Assembly (NCBI GenBank): GCA_021325215.1
Contig: JAJPHO010000089.1
Coordinates: 1 to 42,282, forward strand
Length of the DNA stretch: 42,282 nucleotides
Reading direction: 5' to 3'
From: Alphaproteobacteria bacterium
GTDB taxonomy: Bacteria; Pseudomonadota; Alphaproteobacteria; Rhodospirillales; Magnetospirillaceae
Each line of letters opens with the position of its first letter. Position 1 is the first letter of the stretch. Below are positions 15,777 to 24,479 of the stretch, one piece after another. The notes beneath the pieces are model-generated. The model made no database searches, was not told the origin of the DNA, and saw only the letters and a list, made by a program, of their open reading frames with translations. The translations under genes were made by a program, and so were the position numbers.

Positions 15777-16253
15777 ATGAGACATGTGCTCTGGATTCGC
15801 AGTCTTGCCGCTGCGGTGAGTATCCTTGTTGCGGGTAGCGCCCTGGCGGAAAAAGCCGCCACCGGCAGCGCCTCCGAAGCGAAAGCGATGGAGGAGAAAG
15901 CTCTTGGCGCATTGAAAATGAACGAAAAGACGGCGCTGGTCGATTTCGCCAAGGCCGACGGTCCTTATCGCGACCGCGACCTTTATGTTTTCTGTTTCAA
16001 TACCAACACGGGCCTATTCCTGGTGAACGTCAACCAGGCCTTGATTGGAACCGATAATCGGCTCCTCAAGGAAAAAGATGGTTCTCCCCTGGGGCAGAAA
16101 GTCTTCGATGCCGCCAATTCCGTGAAGGAAGGCGAGATCACGACCGTGGCTTACAATTGGCCGAAGCCCGGCACGACCGAGCCTTCGGTGCCGAAGGAAA
16201 CCTATGTCGGGCGGGTCGGTACGACCGGCTGCGGGGTCGGGTATTACAAATAA
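15777..16253 (+). CDS. Periplasmic single-Cache-domain protein
   Basis: A 158-aa exported protein. Residues 1-24 are a Sec signal peptide (SLAAAVSILVAGSALA). The mature part starts with a charged helix (KAMEEKALGALKMNEKTALVDFAK). A Cache-type core follows, with DRDLYVFCFNTNTGLFLVN, NRLLKEKDGSPLGQKVFD, and the terminal beta strands ETYVGRVGTTGCGVGYYK. Such domains normally sense small molecules at the front of chemoreceptors or kinases; here the domain stands alone with no membrane anchor or output domain. The ATG at 15777 is chosen because it gives the signal peptide and has a GAGGGGGAG Shine-Dalgarno close upstream. A hairpin terminator follows the stop by 9 nt, so the gene is monocistronic. 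Confidence 0.85.
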   Translation: MRHVLWIRSLAAAVSILVAGSALAEKAATGSASEAKAMEEKALGALKMNEKTALVDFAKADGPYRDRDLYVFCFNTNTGLFLVNVNQALIGTDNRLLKEKDGSPLGQKVFDAANSVKEGEITTVAYNWPKPGTTEPSVPKETYVGRVGTTGCGVGYYK

Positions 16254-16262
16254 GCTGAAAGA

Positions 16263-16294
16263 AAGGCCGTAGAACCTCGCGCTTCTACGGCCTT
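16263..16294 (+). terminator. Hairpin terminator after Cache gene
   Basis: A 12-bp perfect stem (16263-16274 with 16283-16294, AAGGCCGTAGAA / TTCTACGGCCTT) with an 8-nt loop lies 9 nt after the stop codon at 16253. The T run is short. Confidence 0.8.
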
Positions 16295-16408
16295 GATCTT
16301 CGTGCGATGGCGGTCCGCCCAGCGGGTTCTTTTGGCCGAAAGTAGCATTGGAGCTCCGACTTCGTCGGGATCACACTGAGATCGCGCACATCCGGATTGG
16401 ATGATGAC

Positions 16409-17254
16409 ATGACTCTCAGAGTTTTCCGGCCCTGTCCGCTGCTGGCGCCCTATATCGACGCCTATTGGGACTACGAGGATCTCACCGGCGACGAGAACGT
16501 CGCTCTCTCCATCCTGCCCGATACCGCGACCTATCTTTGCTTTCTCTACAAAGATCCGCTGGTGACCGCCCATAAAGCCGCCACCTACGAGATCCGCAGC
16601 GGAGTGGCGGGATTTCAGAGCTTCCGCAACGATCTGGGGGGCAGGGGCACCATCTCCGGCGTGTCGGCGCGTCTGACGCCGTGGGGACTGAGTGTCTTTC
16701 GCCCGGGCATGGTCAAGGAATGCGCCGAAAAGCGTGTCGATTGCCGGGACCTTTTCCCCAGATACGCCATCGAGCGGATCGAGGACGATCTGAGCCGGAT
16801 GGCGGCGGCGGAAGATCGCGTCGCCTATATCGAGCGCTATTTGCTGTCGGTGTTCAGTCCGGCGCGAGAGGATATTCTCGTCCGCTGGGCTTATGGCCAG
16901 CTGGTGGCATCCGGGGGGAACCGCCGCATCGGCGAGCTGGCCGGAAGCCTCGATTTGAGTAAAAGGACCCTCGAACGCCGTTTCGTCGATCATGTCGGCG
17001 CGACGCCCAAGACGGTGTCGCGCATCCTGCGGCTGCGTCAAGCGGTCATATCGCGGCAACGTCTGGCGGGATGGGCCGACGTGGCCTATGCCGTCGGCTA
17101 TTACGATCAAAGCCATATGATCCATGATTTTATCGAATTGTACGGTATGACCCCCGAGACATTGCTCCCCCGCGTCCGGATCTCGCCGACCATCCGCTTT
17201 TCCGGCCTGCTCGATCTCGCCGGCGCCGTGTCGCATTTTTCCAATACGAAGTGA
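16409..17254 (+). CDS. AraC-family transcriptional regulator
   Basis: A 281-aa regulator. The N-terminal part (VFRPCPLLAPYIDAYWDYED ... ILPDTATYLCFLY) resembles the ligand-sensing domain of the AraC subgroup annotated DUF6597. The C-terminal third has the two helix-turn-helix motifs: RIGELAGSLDLSKRTLERRF, then VAYAVGYYDQSHMIHDFIELYG, followed by the MTPE ending typical of AraC proteins. The ATG at 16409 is taken as start; a TTG 12 nt upstream is the alternative. The next gene begins 42 nt after the stop and is on the same strand, so it probably regulates, and may be cotranscribed with, the DUF1326-DUF2182 pair. Effector unknown. Confidence 0.9.
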   Translation: MTLRVFRPCPLLAPYIDAYWDYEDLTGDENVALSILPDTATYLCFLYKDPLVTAHKAATYEIRSGVAGFQSFRNDLGGRGTISGVSARLTPWGLSVFRPGMVKECAEKRVDCRDLFPRYAIERIEDDLSRMAAAEDRVAYIERYLLSVFSPAREDILVRWAYGQLVASGGNRRIGELAGSLDLSKRTLERRFVDHVGATPKTVSRILRLRQAVISRQRLAGWADVAYAVGYYDQSHMIHDFIELYGMTPETLLPRVRISPTIRFSGLLDLAGAVSHFSNTK

Positions 17255-17296
17255 CAGGCGGGCCGTAGGGTGGCGGCGAGCCAGGGAGACCGCGCC

Positions 17297-17896
17297 ATGA
17301 CCCAATGGAGTTTGTCGGGGACCTATTTCGAGACCTGCAATTGCGCCGCCGCCTGTCCGTGCGTGTTCCTCAGCCCGCCGACCGAGGGCGACTGCACCGC
17401 GGTGGTCGCCTGGCATATCGATCGCGGCCGTTATGGCGAGGTGGTCCTCGACGGCCTCAATGTCGCCATGGCGGTGCATGCGCCCGGCAATATGGTCAGC
17501 ACCAAATGGAAGGCCGCCGCCTATTTCGACGAGGCCGCCAGCGATGCCCAGGGCGAGGCGCTGCGGATCATCTTCTCGGGTCAGGCGGGCGGTCATCCAG
17601 CCGTGCTGGTGTCCTTCGTCGATCAGATGCTCGGCAGCCGGAAAGTGCCGATGCGCTATCAGGGCGACGGCAAGCATGCCAGCCTGACCATTCCCGGCAT
17701 CGCCGACGCCGAAATCGAAGCAATCGAGGGACAGGGGGGAGAGGTGATAACGATCAGCGGTCATCCGCTCTGTATCGCGCCGGGCAAGCCCGCGACCGTG
17801 GCGCGGTCGACGCATTTCACCTTCCTCGACTTCGGCCTGGATTGGAAGCTCTCGGGCCGGAACGGCTACATGTCCGAATTCGCCTATGGCGCATAG
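17297..17896 (+). CDS. DUF1326 protein
   Basis: A 199-aa protein of unknown function. The family hallmark is a Cys cluster near the N terminus, ETCNCAAACPCVF (C14, C16, C20, C22). It is followed by mixed alpha/beta sequence, the conserved HAPGNM and the FSGQAGGHPA stretch, and a C-terminal HPLCIAPG with one more Cys. No signal peptide or membrane helix is visible. The CxCx3CxC arrangement looks like a metal or thiol-redox site, but this is inference. The start ATG at 17297 is preceded by AGGGAGA. The gene overlaps the start of the DUF2182 gene by 11 nt, so the two are translationally coupled and probably form one functional unit. Confidence 0.9.
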   Translation: MTQWSLSGTYFETCNCAAACPCVFLSPPTEGDCTAVVAWHIDRGRYGEVVLDGLNVAMAVHAPGNMVSTKWKAAAYFDEAASDAQGEALRIIFSGQAGGHPAVLVSFVDQMLGSRKVPMRYQGDGKHASLTIPGIADAEIEAIEGQGGEVITISGHPLCIAPGKPATVARSTHFTFLDFGLDWKLSGRNGYMSEFAYGA

Positions 17897-18605
17897 CCGG
17901 CTCTTCACGCTGGGCGGCTTCGCCGCGGTGACCGCGCTCTGTTGGCTCTACCTCGTCCGCATGAATGTCGGCATGACCCATATGATCCAACCGGCGGCGG
18001 CGCCGGGAGCGTCCGAACAGCTTCTCAGCGGCTTCATCATGTGGAGCGTCATGATGGTGGCGATGATGCTGCCGAGCGAGCTGCCGGCGGCGGCGATGTT
18101 CGTCGGTCTGTCGCGCCGGCGGAATTCGCAGGCTCATGCGCTCTATTACGGCGCGGGCTATTCGATGGCCTGGATCGGCTATTCCGCCGCCGCGGCCGTC
18201 GGCCAGGTGGCGCTTTCCCGCGCGATGCTGCTGACGCCGATGCTGCGAAGCGCCAGCATCGTGCTGAGCGCCGCCATTCTTCTGACGGCGGGCGCGTTCC
18301 AATTCACATCGTTCAAGGATGCCTGCCTGACCAAATGCCGCACGCCGCTGGCGTTCTTTCTCGCCGAATGGCGCGACGGCAGGGCCGGGGCGCTGAGACT
18401 GGGGTGGCGGCACGGCGGCTATTGCGTCGGCTGCTGCTGGGCCCTGATGGCGGTGATGTTCGTGACCGGCGCGATGAATCTGCTGTGGATGGCGATTCTC
18501 ACGCTGATCGTGCTGGGCGAAAAAATAGCGCCGGCGCGTTGGCGTTTCAGCCAGGCGGCCGGCGCTATGCTCGTCCTGTGGGGACTGGCCCTCGCGGGAT
18601 TTTAA
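17886..18605 (+). CDS. DUF2182 Cys/Met-rich membrane protein
   Basis: A 239-aa integral membrane protein with about six hydrophobic helices. It matches the family described as predicted metal-binding membrane proteins (DUF2182). Candidate ligands are a Met-rich helix (MWSVMMVAMMLP, residues 52-63), DACLTKC (C147, C151), and HGGYCVGCC (H176, C180, C183, C184). It overlaps the upstream DUF1326 gene by 11 nt. Its stop overlaps the stop of the convergent outer-membrane factor gene by 4 nt (18602-18605). Cys plus Met ligands would suit a soft metal such as copper; the actual metal, direction of transport and relation to DUF1326 are unknown. Confidence 0.9.
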   Translation: MAHSRLFTLGGFAAVTALCWLYLVRMNVGMTHMIQPAAAPGASEQLLSGFIMWSVMMVAMMLPSELPAAAMFVGLSRRRNSQAHALYYGAGYSMAWIGYSAAAAVGQVALSRAMLLTPMLRSASIVLSAAILLTAGAFQFTSFKDACLTKCRTPLAFFLAEWRDGRAGALRLGWRHGGYCVGCCWALMAVMFVTGAMNLLWMAILTLIVLGEKIAPARWRFSQAAGAMLVLWGLALAGF

Positions 18606-20023
18606 TTCGACGCCGTCTGCGCCAATCCGTCCCAGCCGCCGCCCAGGGCCTGGATCAGGCGCACCGAAGCGGTCATCCGGCGGGTGCGGATGTCGATGGC
18701 GGTGCTCTGGGTCTGCAGATAGACGTTCTGCGCGGTGATCACTTCCAGATAGGTGGCGATGCCGCCCTTGTAGCGGGTCTCGGCCTGGTCGTAGGCGCGC
18801 TTGGCGGCGTTGACGGCCTGGTCCGAGCTGCCCGCCTCTTCCTCGAGGCGGTGCAGCGCGACCAGATTGTCCTCGACGTCGCGATAGGCGCCCAGCACCG
18901 CCTGCTGATAGGCGGCGACCGATTGCTGGAACACGGCGCGGGCCTGATCGACCTGGCTGTCGGTACGGCCGTCATCGAACAGCGGGCCGGCGGCGGTGGC
19001 GCCGAAGGCCCAGGTCTTCGACGGCGCGCGCAGCAGATTGTTGGTGCGCGACGAATCGAGGCCGATGAACGAGGCCAGGTCGAACACCGGGAAATAGCCG
19101 GCGCGGGCCACGCCGACATCGGCATTGGCGGCTGCGACGCGGCGCTCGGCGGCGGCGATGTCGGGCCGGCGCTCCAGCAGGGTCGAGGGCAGCGCCGCGG
19201 CGACCGTCGGCGGCGTGCCGGCGAGGATCTTGGGCGGCAGGCTGAAATTGGCCGGGGCCTCGCCGACCAGGATGGCGATGGCGTGCTCCAGCTGGGCGCG
19301 CAGAAGTTTGTTGTCGGTGTCCTGAGTCCTGGAGCTGGCCAGCTGCGCCTCGGCCTGATCCACGTCTACCTGCGCGGCGACGCCGCCGTCATGGCGCCGC
19401 GTGGTGTAGGCGAGGGCTTCCTCGTCGTCCTTGACGGTGCGGTCGAGCAGTTCCTGCAGCGCGTCGAAACCCTGCAGCGACAGATAATCGGCAGCGAGGT
19501 CGGATTCGAGCGACAGCTTGACCGAGGCCAGATCGGCTTCGCTGGCCTGGGCGCGGTCGCGCGCGCCGGCGACCAGATTGCGCACCCGGCCCCACAGATC
19601 GATCTCCCACGACAGGCCGAGCTGGCCGTAGAAATCGTTATAGAGGTTCGGGCTGGTTTTCAGCGCGTTGTTCTTGGAATGCTGGAAACGCTCGGCGCCG
19701 GCATTGTAGCTGACATTCGGCACCTGCGCGGCCTCGGTGATGCCGGCGGCGGCCAGGGCCTGGTCATGGGCGGCCAGCGCCTGCGCCAGCGTCGGGCTGG
19801 ATTTGTCGAGGCGGTCTTCCAGATCGTTCAGCCGCGAATCGCCGAAGCGCGTCCACCAATCGCCGCGCGGCGCCGCGTCGGCGGGCTGCACCGCCTGCCA
19901 GCCGTCCGCCTCCTTGAAAGCGGGCGCCTGGGCGGAGGGCGGCGTGGTGTAATCGGGGGCGAAATTGCATCCCGCGACCAGGGCGGTCAGCGACAGGGCG
20001 GGAGCGAGACGGCGCAGTTTCAT
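18602..20023 (-). CDS. RND outer-membrane factor lipoprotein (NodT family)
   Basis: A 473-aa TolC-like outer-membrane channel subunit. The N terminus is a lipoprotein signal with lipobox LVAGC, and two repeats of the OEP fold follow: a first with WWTRFGDSRLNDLEDRL ... ITEAAQVPNVSYNAG, a second with RRPDIAAAERRVAAANADVGVARAGYFPVFDL. This is the NodT/OprM pattern. It is the last gene of the operon: its ATG overlaps the adaptor stop as TGATG, so it is translationally coupled. A GTG one codon earlier is possible but adds nothing. It completes the tripartite pump with the two genes upstream. Confidence 0.93.
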   Translation of the reverse strand: MKLRRLAPALSLTALVAGCNFAPDYTTPPSAQAPAFKEADGWQAVQPADAAPRGDWWTRFGDSRLNDLEDRLDKSSPTLAQALAAHDQALAAAGITEAAQVPNVSYNAGAERFQHSKNNALKTSPNLYNDFYGQLGLSWEIDLWGRVRNLVAGARDRAQASEADLASVKLSLESDLAADYLSLQGFDALQELLDRTVKDDEEALAYTTRRHDGGVAAQVDVDQAEAQLASSRTQDTDNKLLRAQLEHAIAILVGEAPANFSLPPKILAGTPPTVAAALPSTLLERRPDIAAAERRVAAANADVGVARAGYFPVFDLASFIGLDSSRTNNLLRAPSKTWAFGATAAGPLFDDGRTDSQVDQARAVFQQSVAAYQQAVLGAYRDVEDNLVALHRLEEEAGSSDQAVNAAKRAYDQAETRYKGGIATYLEVITAQNVYLQTQSTAIDIRTRRMTASVRLIQALGGGWDGLAQTASN

Positions 20024-21210
20024 CACTTCTTATCCTTGCTGTCGGCGGCCGGCTTGGCGTCTTTCTTCTCGGCGATGCGGACCGGGTCTCCATCATTGAG
20101 GGAGTCCGGCGGGCTGGCGATAATGCGGTCGCCGGCGGCGATTCCGGAAGCGATTTCCACTTCCTTGCCGAAATCGCGGCCCATCGAAACCTTCACCAGA
20201 TGGGCGCGGTTCTGTTCGTCGACGCGGGCGACCTGCAGTCCCTCCGCGCGGAAGATCAGCGCGCTGACCGGCAGGCGCGGCTTGCCTTCGGCGATCGGCA
20301 GGCGGAAATGCACCTGGGCATAGCCGCCCGGCAGGATGTCGTGCTTTTCGTTGTTGTACTGGATCTCGACCTGCAGGGTGCGGGTGTTGCTATCCATCGC
20401 CTCGGCGGTGCGGGTCACCTCGGCCTCGAAATTCTTGCCCGGCAGTTCGGCGATGCCGAGCTGCGTCTTGGTGCCCTTGCGGATCATCGGCGTATAGGCT
20501 TCCGGCACCTGCACATAGATGCGCAGCCTGTTATTGTCGGTGACGCGGAACAGCGAGGCGCCCTGCGCGGCGCCCGAATTGATCAGGGCGCCGATATCGG
20601 TCTGGCGGGCGGTCACCACGCCGTCGAACGGCGCGATCACCCGCTTGAAACCCTCCAGTTCGCGCAGGCGATCGAGATTGGCCTTGGACGACGCCAGCAG
20701 CGCATGCTTGGCGGCGGCGTCGGCCTGCTTCTCGTCATTCTCCTGCTTGGAGACCGAGTCGGTGGCCAGCAGAACGGCCCAACGCTTGGCAGTGCTTTGC
20801 GCCAGCGTGTCGTTGGCTTGGGCAGTGGCGTAATCGGCTTCGGCCTGGTGCAGCTGCTGGTCGACTTCCGGCGTGTCGAGCAAAGCGAGGATCTGGCCTT
20901 TGCGGACCGGAGTGCCGATGTCGGTGTACCACTCCTTCACATAGCCGTTGGTGCGCGCATAGATCGGCGCCTCGATGAAGGGCTGCACGGTGCCGGGCAG
21001 CACGATTTCCTCGGAGACCGGGCCGGCCGCGGCGATCGTCAGCTGCACGGTCGGGGTCTGGGAGTCCTGCGCCTTGGCGGCCAGGGCGGTTTCGTTGCCC
21101 CAGCGGGTGAAGATTCCCCAGCCGGCGACGGCGGCCAGGACGGTGAGACCCAGCGCCACCTGCACGCGCGGAGGCTGGCGGCGCTGTTTGCGGTTCGGGG
21201 CGGCGGACAT
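20023..21210 (-). CDS. RND efflux periplasmic adaptor (MFP)
   Basis: A 395-aa membrane-fusion protein. A single N-terminal anchor helix (VALGLTVLAAVAGWGIF) is followed by the first lipoyl half (VLPGTVQPFIEAPIYARTNGYV ... DIGTPVRKGQILALLDTPEVD). A coiled-coil hairpin (about 115-190) comes next, then the second lipoyl half (VIAPFDGVVTARQTDIGAL), a beta-barrel, and a Lys/Asp-rich tail. The start at 21210 overlaps the permease stop as TGATG; GAAAGGA lies just upstream. The frame stays open for 105 codons further upstream, but that part is the permease gene read in another frame. It bridges the permease and the NodT channel. Confidence 0.94.
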   Translation of the reverse strand: MSAAPNRKQRRQPPRVQVALGLTVLAAVAGWGIFTRWGNETALAAKAQDSQTPTVQLTIAAAGPVSEEIVLPGTVQPFIEAPIYARTNGYVKEWYTDIGTPVRKGQILALLDTPEVDQQLHQAEADYATAQANDTLAQSTAKRWAVLLATDSVSKQENDEKQADAAAKHALLASSKANLDRLRELEGFKRVIAPFDGVVTARQTDIGALINSGAAQGASLFRVTDNNRLRIYVQVPEAYTPMIRKGTKTQLGIAELPGKNFEAEVTRTAEAMDSNTRTLQVEIQYNNEKHDILPGGYAQVHFRLPIAEGKPRLPVSALIFRAEGLQVARVDEQNRAHLVKVSMGRDFGKEVEIASGIAAGDRIIASPPDSLNDGDPVRIAEKKDAKPAADSKDKK

Positions 21211-24200
21211 CAGTGATCCTTTCGGGCCAATCGGCCATGCACGAGGGTGAAAACGGTAGGAACGAAGAACAGGGTGGCGAGCGTGGCCAGCAGCAGGCCG
21301 CCGATCACGGCGCGGCCGAGCGGAGCGTTCTGCTCGCCGCCTTCGCCGAAGCCGAGCGCCATCGGCACCATGCCGATCACCATGGCCAAAGCGGTCATCA
21401 TCACCGGGCGGAAGCGGGCGATGCCGGCTTCGAGCGCGGCGATCATCGGCTTGCGGCCGTGATCCAGCCGTTCGCGGGCGTAGCTTACCACAAGGATCGC
21501 GTTCGCGGTGGCGACGCCCATGCACATGATGGCGCCGGTCAAGGCGGGCACCGACAGATGGGTGCCGGTGATGAACAGCATCCAGCAGATGCCGGCCAGC
21601 GCGCCGGGCAGGGCGGTGATGATGATGAACGGATCGACCCAGGACTGGAAGTTGATCACCATCAGCAGATAGACCAGCACGATGGCGAACACGAGGCCGC
21701 CGAACAGGCCGGTGAACGACGTGGTCATGGTCTGGATCTGGCCGCGCACGGTGATGGTCACGCCCTTGGGCATGTCCTTCTTCACATCGGCCACGATGCG
21801 GTCGATGTCGGCGGCGATGGCACCCAGGTCGCGGTCCTGAGAGGTGCCGTAAAGGTCGATCAGCGGCTGCACGTTGTAGTGGCTGGCGACCGCGACACCG
21901 GTGCCGCGGGTGACCTGGGCCAGCGAGGCCAGCAGATGCGGGCGCACGGTCGGGTCGGCCGCGGTGATCGGAATGTTGAGCAGGCTGTCGATCGAGTCGA
22001 GCTGATATTGCGGCGTCTGGGTCACCACGTTGTATTGCACGCCGTTCTTGGGCGACAGCCAGAAGGACGGAGTCGCCTGGAAGCTGCCCGACAGCGAGAT
22101 CAGCAGATTGTTGGCGACGTCGCGCTGGGTCAGGCCGATATCCTGGGCCTGGGCGCGATCGACGTTCAGGCGCAGCTCGGGGTAATTGTTCGATTGCTGG
22201 ATGCGCAGATCGACCAGGCCGGGCACCGCGCGCAGCTTTTCGAACAGCTTGGACACGACGATGCGGTCATTGGCTTCGTTGACGCCGGTCACCTGGATGT
22301 CGATCGGCGAGGGCAGGCCGAAATTCAGGATCTGGCTGACGATGTCGGCCGGCAGGAAGGCGAAGCTGATGGTGGGGAATTGCGCCGGCAGTTTTTCGCG
22401 CAGTTCCTTCACATAGCCGGCGGTCGGATGATGGCCTTCCTTGAGGGCGATCAGCACGTCGGCGTCCGACGGGCCGATCGGACCGGAATTGCCATAGGCC
22501 AGATTGATGCCCGAGATCGGCAGGCCGATATTGTCGGCGATGCTGTCGGTCTCCTCCGCCGGGATGATCGAGCGGATATAGGCTTCGATTTCGTCGGCCT
22601 GGCGGGCGGTTTCCTCCAGGCGGGTGCCGACCGGACCGCGGATATGCATCTTGATCTGGCCGCCATCGACCGACGGGAAGAAATCGCGTCCGAGGAACGG
22701 GAACAGCAGCAGCGAGGCCAGGGTCAGGGCGAGGAACCCGAACGCGAAGGTCTTCTGCTTCAGCAGGGCGCCAGCCAGGAAGTGGCGATAGCGCTTGCGG
22801 AGCTTCGAGAACCGCACCTCGAAGCCGCGCTGGAACTTCACCAGCGGATTGTTCGTCGGCCTGTGGTGGGCGTGCGGGTCGTGCGCCTTCAGCCAGTATT
22901 TGGCCAGGGTCGGGATCAGGGTGCGCGACAGCACATAGGACGCCAGCATGGCGAACACCACGGCTTCGGCCAGCGAGACGAACAGATATTTCGCCACGCC
23001 GCTCAGGAAGAACATCGGCACGAACACGATGCAGATGCAGAGGGTCGAAACCAGCGCCGGCACGGCGATCTGCTGGGCGCCGTCGAGGATGGCCGTTTCG
23101 ACGTCCTTGCCGCCTTCGAGATGGGTATTGATATTCTCGATAGCCACCGTCGCGTCGTCGACCAGAATGCCGACGGCAAGCGCCAGGCCGCCCAGGGTCA
23201 TGATGTTGATGGTCTGGCCGATGGCGGAGAGCGCGATGATCGACGCCAGCACCGACAGCGGGATCGAGATGGTGATGATCAGGGTCGAGCGCCACGAGCC
23301 CAGGAACAGCAGGATCATCAGGCCGGTCAGCGCGGCGGCGATGATGCCTTCCTTGATCACGCCCTGCACGGCGGCCTCGACGAACACCGACTGGTCGGCC
23401 AGCGCCGTCATGTTGAGGCCTTCGGGCAGCACGTCCTTCAGGCCTGGCAGGCGGTCCTTCACCTTCTGAATGATGTCGAGCGTCGAGGCGTTGCCGGTCT
23501 TCTGGATCACCATCAGCACGGCGCGGTTGCCGTCCAGGCGCACCATGTTGGATTGCGGGCCGAAACCGTCGCGGACATGGGCGACGTCGCGCACGAACAG
23601 GGTGCTGCCGTTCAGCTTCTTGATCGGCAGGTCGTTCAGCTCATCGACGACCGGCGTGCTGGCGTTCAGTTTGACGTTATATTCGATGTCGCCGATCTTC
23701 TCGGTGCCGGCCGGCAGGATCAGGTTCTGCGCGGCGATGGCGTTGTTGATGTCGTTGGGCGAGACGCTCTTGGCCTGCATCGCCGCCTGGTCGAGGTCGA
23801 CCTGGATCTGGCGCTGCTTGCCGCCATAGGGGAACGGAATGCCGGCGCCCTGCACGGTGGCCATCTGGGTTCGGATCAGCGTGTTGGCCAGATCGAACTC
23901 TTCCTGTTCCGACAGCTTTTGGGAGGACAGCGCCAGCTGGATAACCGGTACCGTCGAGGCGTTGTAGCTGAGCACGAGCGGCGGCGTGGTGCCGGTCGGC
24001 AGGAACTTCAGGAAGGTCTGCGAGATCGCCGTGACCTGCGCCACCGCCAGATCGACGTTCACCGACGGCTGGAAGAAGATCTTGACCACGCCGGTGCCGG
24101 TGAACGAATTCGATTCGATATGCTCGATGTCGTTGACGGTGGTGGTGAGGGCGCGCTCGAACTGGCCGGTGATGCGGTTGCCCATCTCGTCGGCGGGCAG

Positions 24201-24359
24201 GTTGGTGTACTGCCACACCACGCTGACCACCGGAATATTGATTTGGGGAAAGATGTCGATCGGCGTCCGGATGATGGTGAGGACGCCCATCAACATCAGC
24301 GCGAACGCCATCACGATGAAAGTGTAAGGGCGCTCAAGCGCGACTTTGACGATCCACAT
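21210..24359 (-). CDS. RND efflux permease (HAE1/AcrB type)
   Basis: A 1049-aa inner-membrane proton/drug antiporter of the RND superfamily. The N terminus (VALERPYTFIVMAFALMLMG ... TPIDIFPQINIP) is characteristic. Two large periplasmic loops are present, and transmembrane helix 4 carries the proton-relay acidic pair in GILVDDATVAIEN near residue 400. The length is normal for the family. It heads a three-gene operon with adaptor and outer-membrane factor, each joined by TGATG overlaps. The divergent LysR gene across a 120-bp spacer is the likely regulator. The substrate is not predictable; multidrug or phytochemical efflux is the usual role. Confidence 0.95.
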   Translation of the reverse strand: MWIVKVALERPYTFIVMAFALMLMGVLTIIRTPIDIFPQINIPVVSVVWQYTNLPADEMGNRITGQFERALTTTVNDIEHIESNSFTGTGVVKIFFQPSVNVDLAVAQVTAISQTFLKFLPTGTTPPLVLSYNASTVPVIQLALSSQKLSEQEEFDLANTLIRTQMATVQGAGIPFPYGGKQRQIQVDLDQAAMQAKSVSPNDINNAIAAQNLILPAGTEKIGDIEYNVKLNASTPVVDELNDLPIKKLNGSTLFVRDVAHVRDGFGPQSNMVRLDGNRAVLMVIQKTGNASTLDIIQKVKDRLPGLKDVLPEGLNMTALADQSVFVEAAVQGVIKEGIIAAALTGLMILLFLGSWRSTLIITISIPLSVLASIIALSAIGQTINIMTLGGLALAVGILVDDATVAIENINTHLEGGKDVETAILDGAQQIAVPALVSTLCICIVFVPMFFLSGVAKYLFVSLAEAVVFAMLASYVLSRTLIPTLAKYWLKAHDPHAHHRPTNNPLVKFQRGFEVRFSKLRKRYRHFLAGALLKQKTFAFGFLALTLASLLLFPFLGRDFFPSVDGGQIKMHIRGPVGTRLEETARQADEIEAYIRSIIPAEETDSIADNIGLPISGINLAYGNSGPIGPSDADVLIALKEGHHPTAGYVKELREKLPAQFPTISFAFLPADIVSQILNFGLPSPIDIQVTGVNEANDRIVVSKLFEKLRAVPGLVDLRIQQSNNYPELRLNVDRAQAQDIGLTQRDVANNLLISLSGSFQATPSFWLSPKNGVQYNVVTQTPQYQLDSIDSLLNIPITAADPTVRPHLLASLAQVTRGTGVAVASHYNVQPLIDLYGTSQDRDLGAIAADIDRIVADVKKDMPKGVTITVRGQIQTMTTSFTGLFGGLVFAIVLVYLLMVINFQSWVDPFIIITALPGALAGICWMLFITGTHLSVPALTGAIMCMGVATANAILVVSYARERLDHGRKPMIAALEAGIARFRPVMMTALAMVIGMVPMALGFGEGGEQNAPLGRAVIGGLLLATLATLFFVPTVFTLVHGRLARKDH

Positions 24360-24421
24360 ACGGCCAGTCTCAGCAAGTGTTCAAAAAATGACCGATGAGA
24401 AATGGGGATTTTGGGAATTTA

Positions 24422-24470
24422 TTTACAGATGTAATTTTGCATACCATCTTTCCAGTTTCCGGAAAGATGG
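24422..24470. promoter_or_regulatory. Inverted repeats in the RND/lysR spacer
   Basis: A perfect 10-bp inverted repeat, CCATCTTTCC at 24444-24453 and GGAAAGATGG at 24461-24470, is separated by 7 nt. It ends only 9 nt before the lysR ATG and overlaps its presumed GGAAGGG ribosome-binding site. A second, smaller palindrome TTAC-N4-GTAA lies at 24423-24434. These are candidate LysR-type binding sites, and the larger one could also fold in the lysR leader RNA. Confidence 0.6.
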
Positions 24471-24479
24471 AAGGGCGTC

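Noticed and set aside
18602-24359. RND operon as the type I secretion machinery for the metalloprotease and HAF protein
   Set aside because: The inner-membrane component is an RND proton antiporter, not an ABC exporter, and the channel is a NodT-type lipoprotein, so this is an efflux pump.
21213-24398. A 1061-codon open frame opposite the RND permease
   Set aside because: Low-complexity His/Asp/Gln/Arg-rich composition; the minus-strand permease accounts for the region fully.
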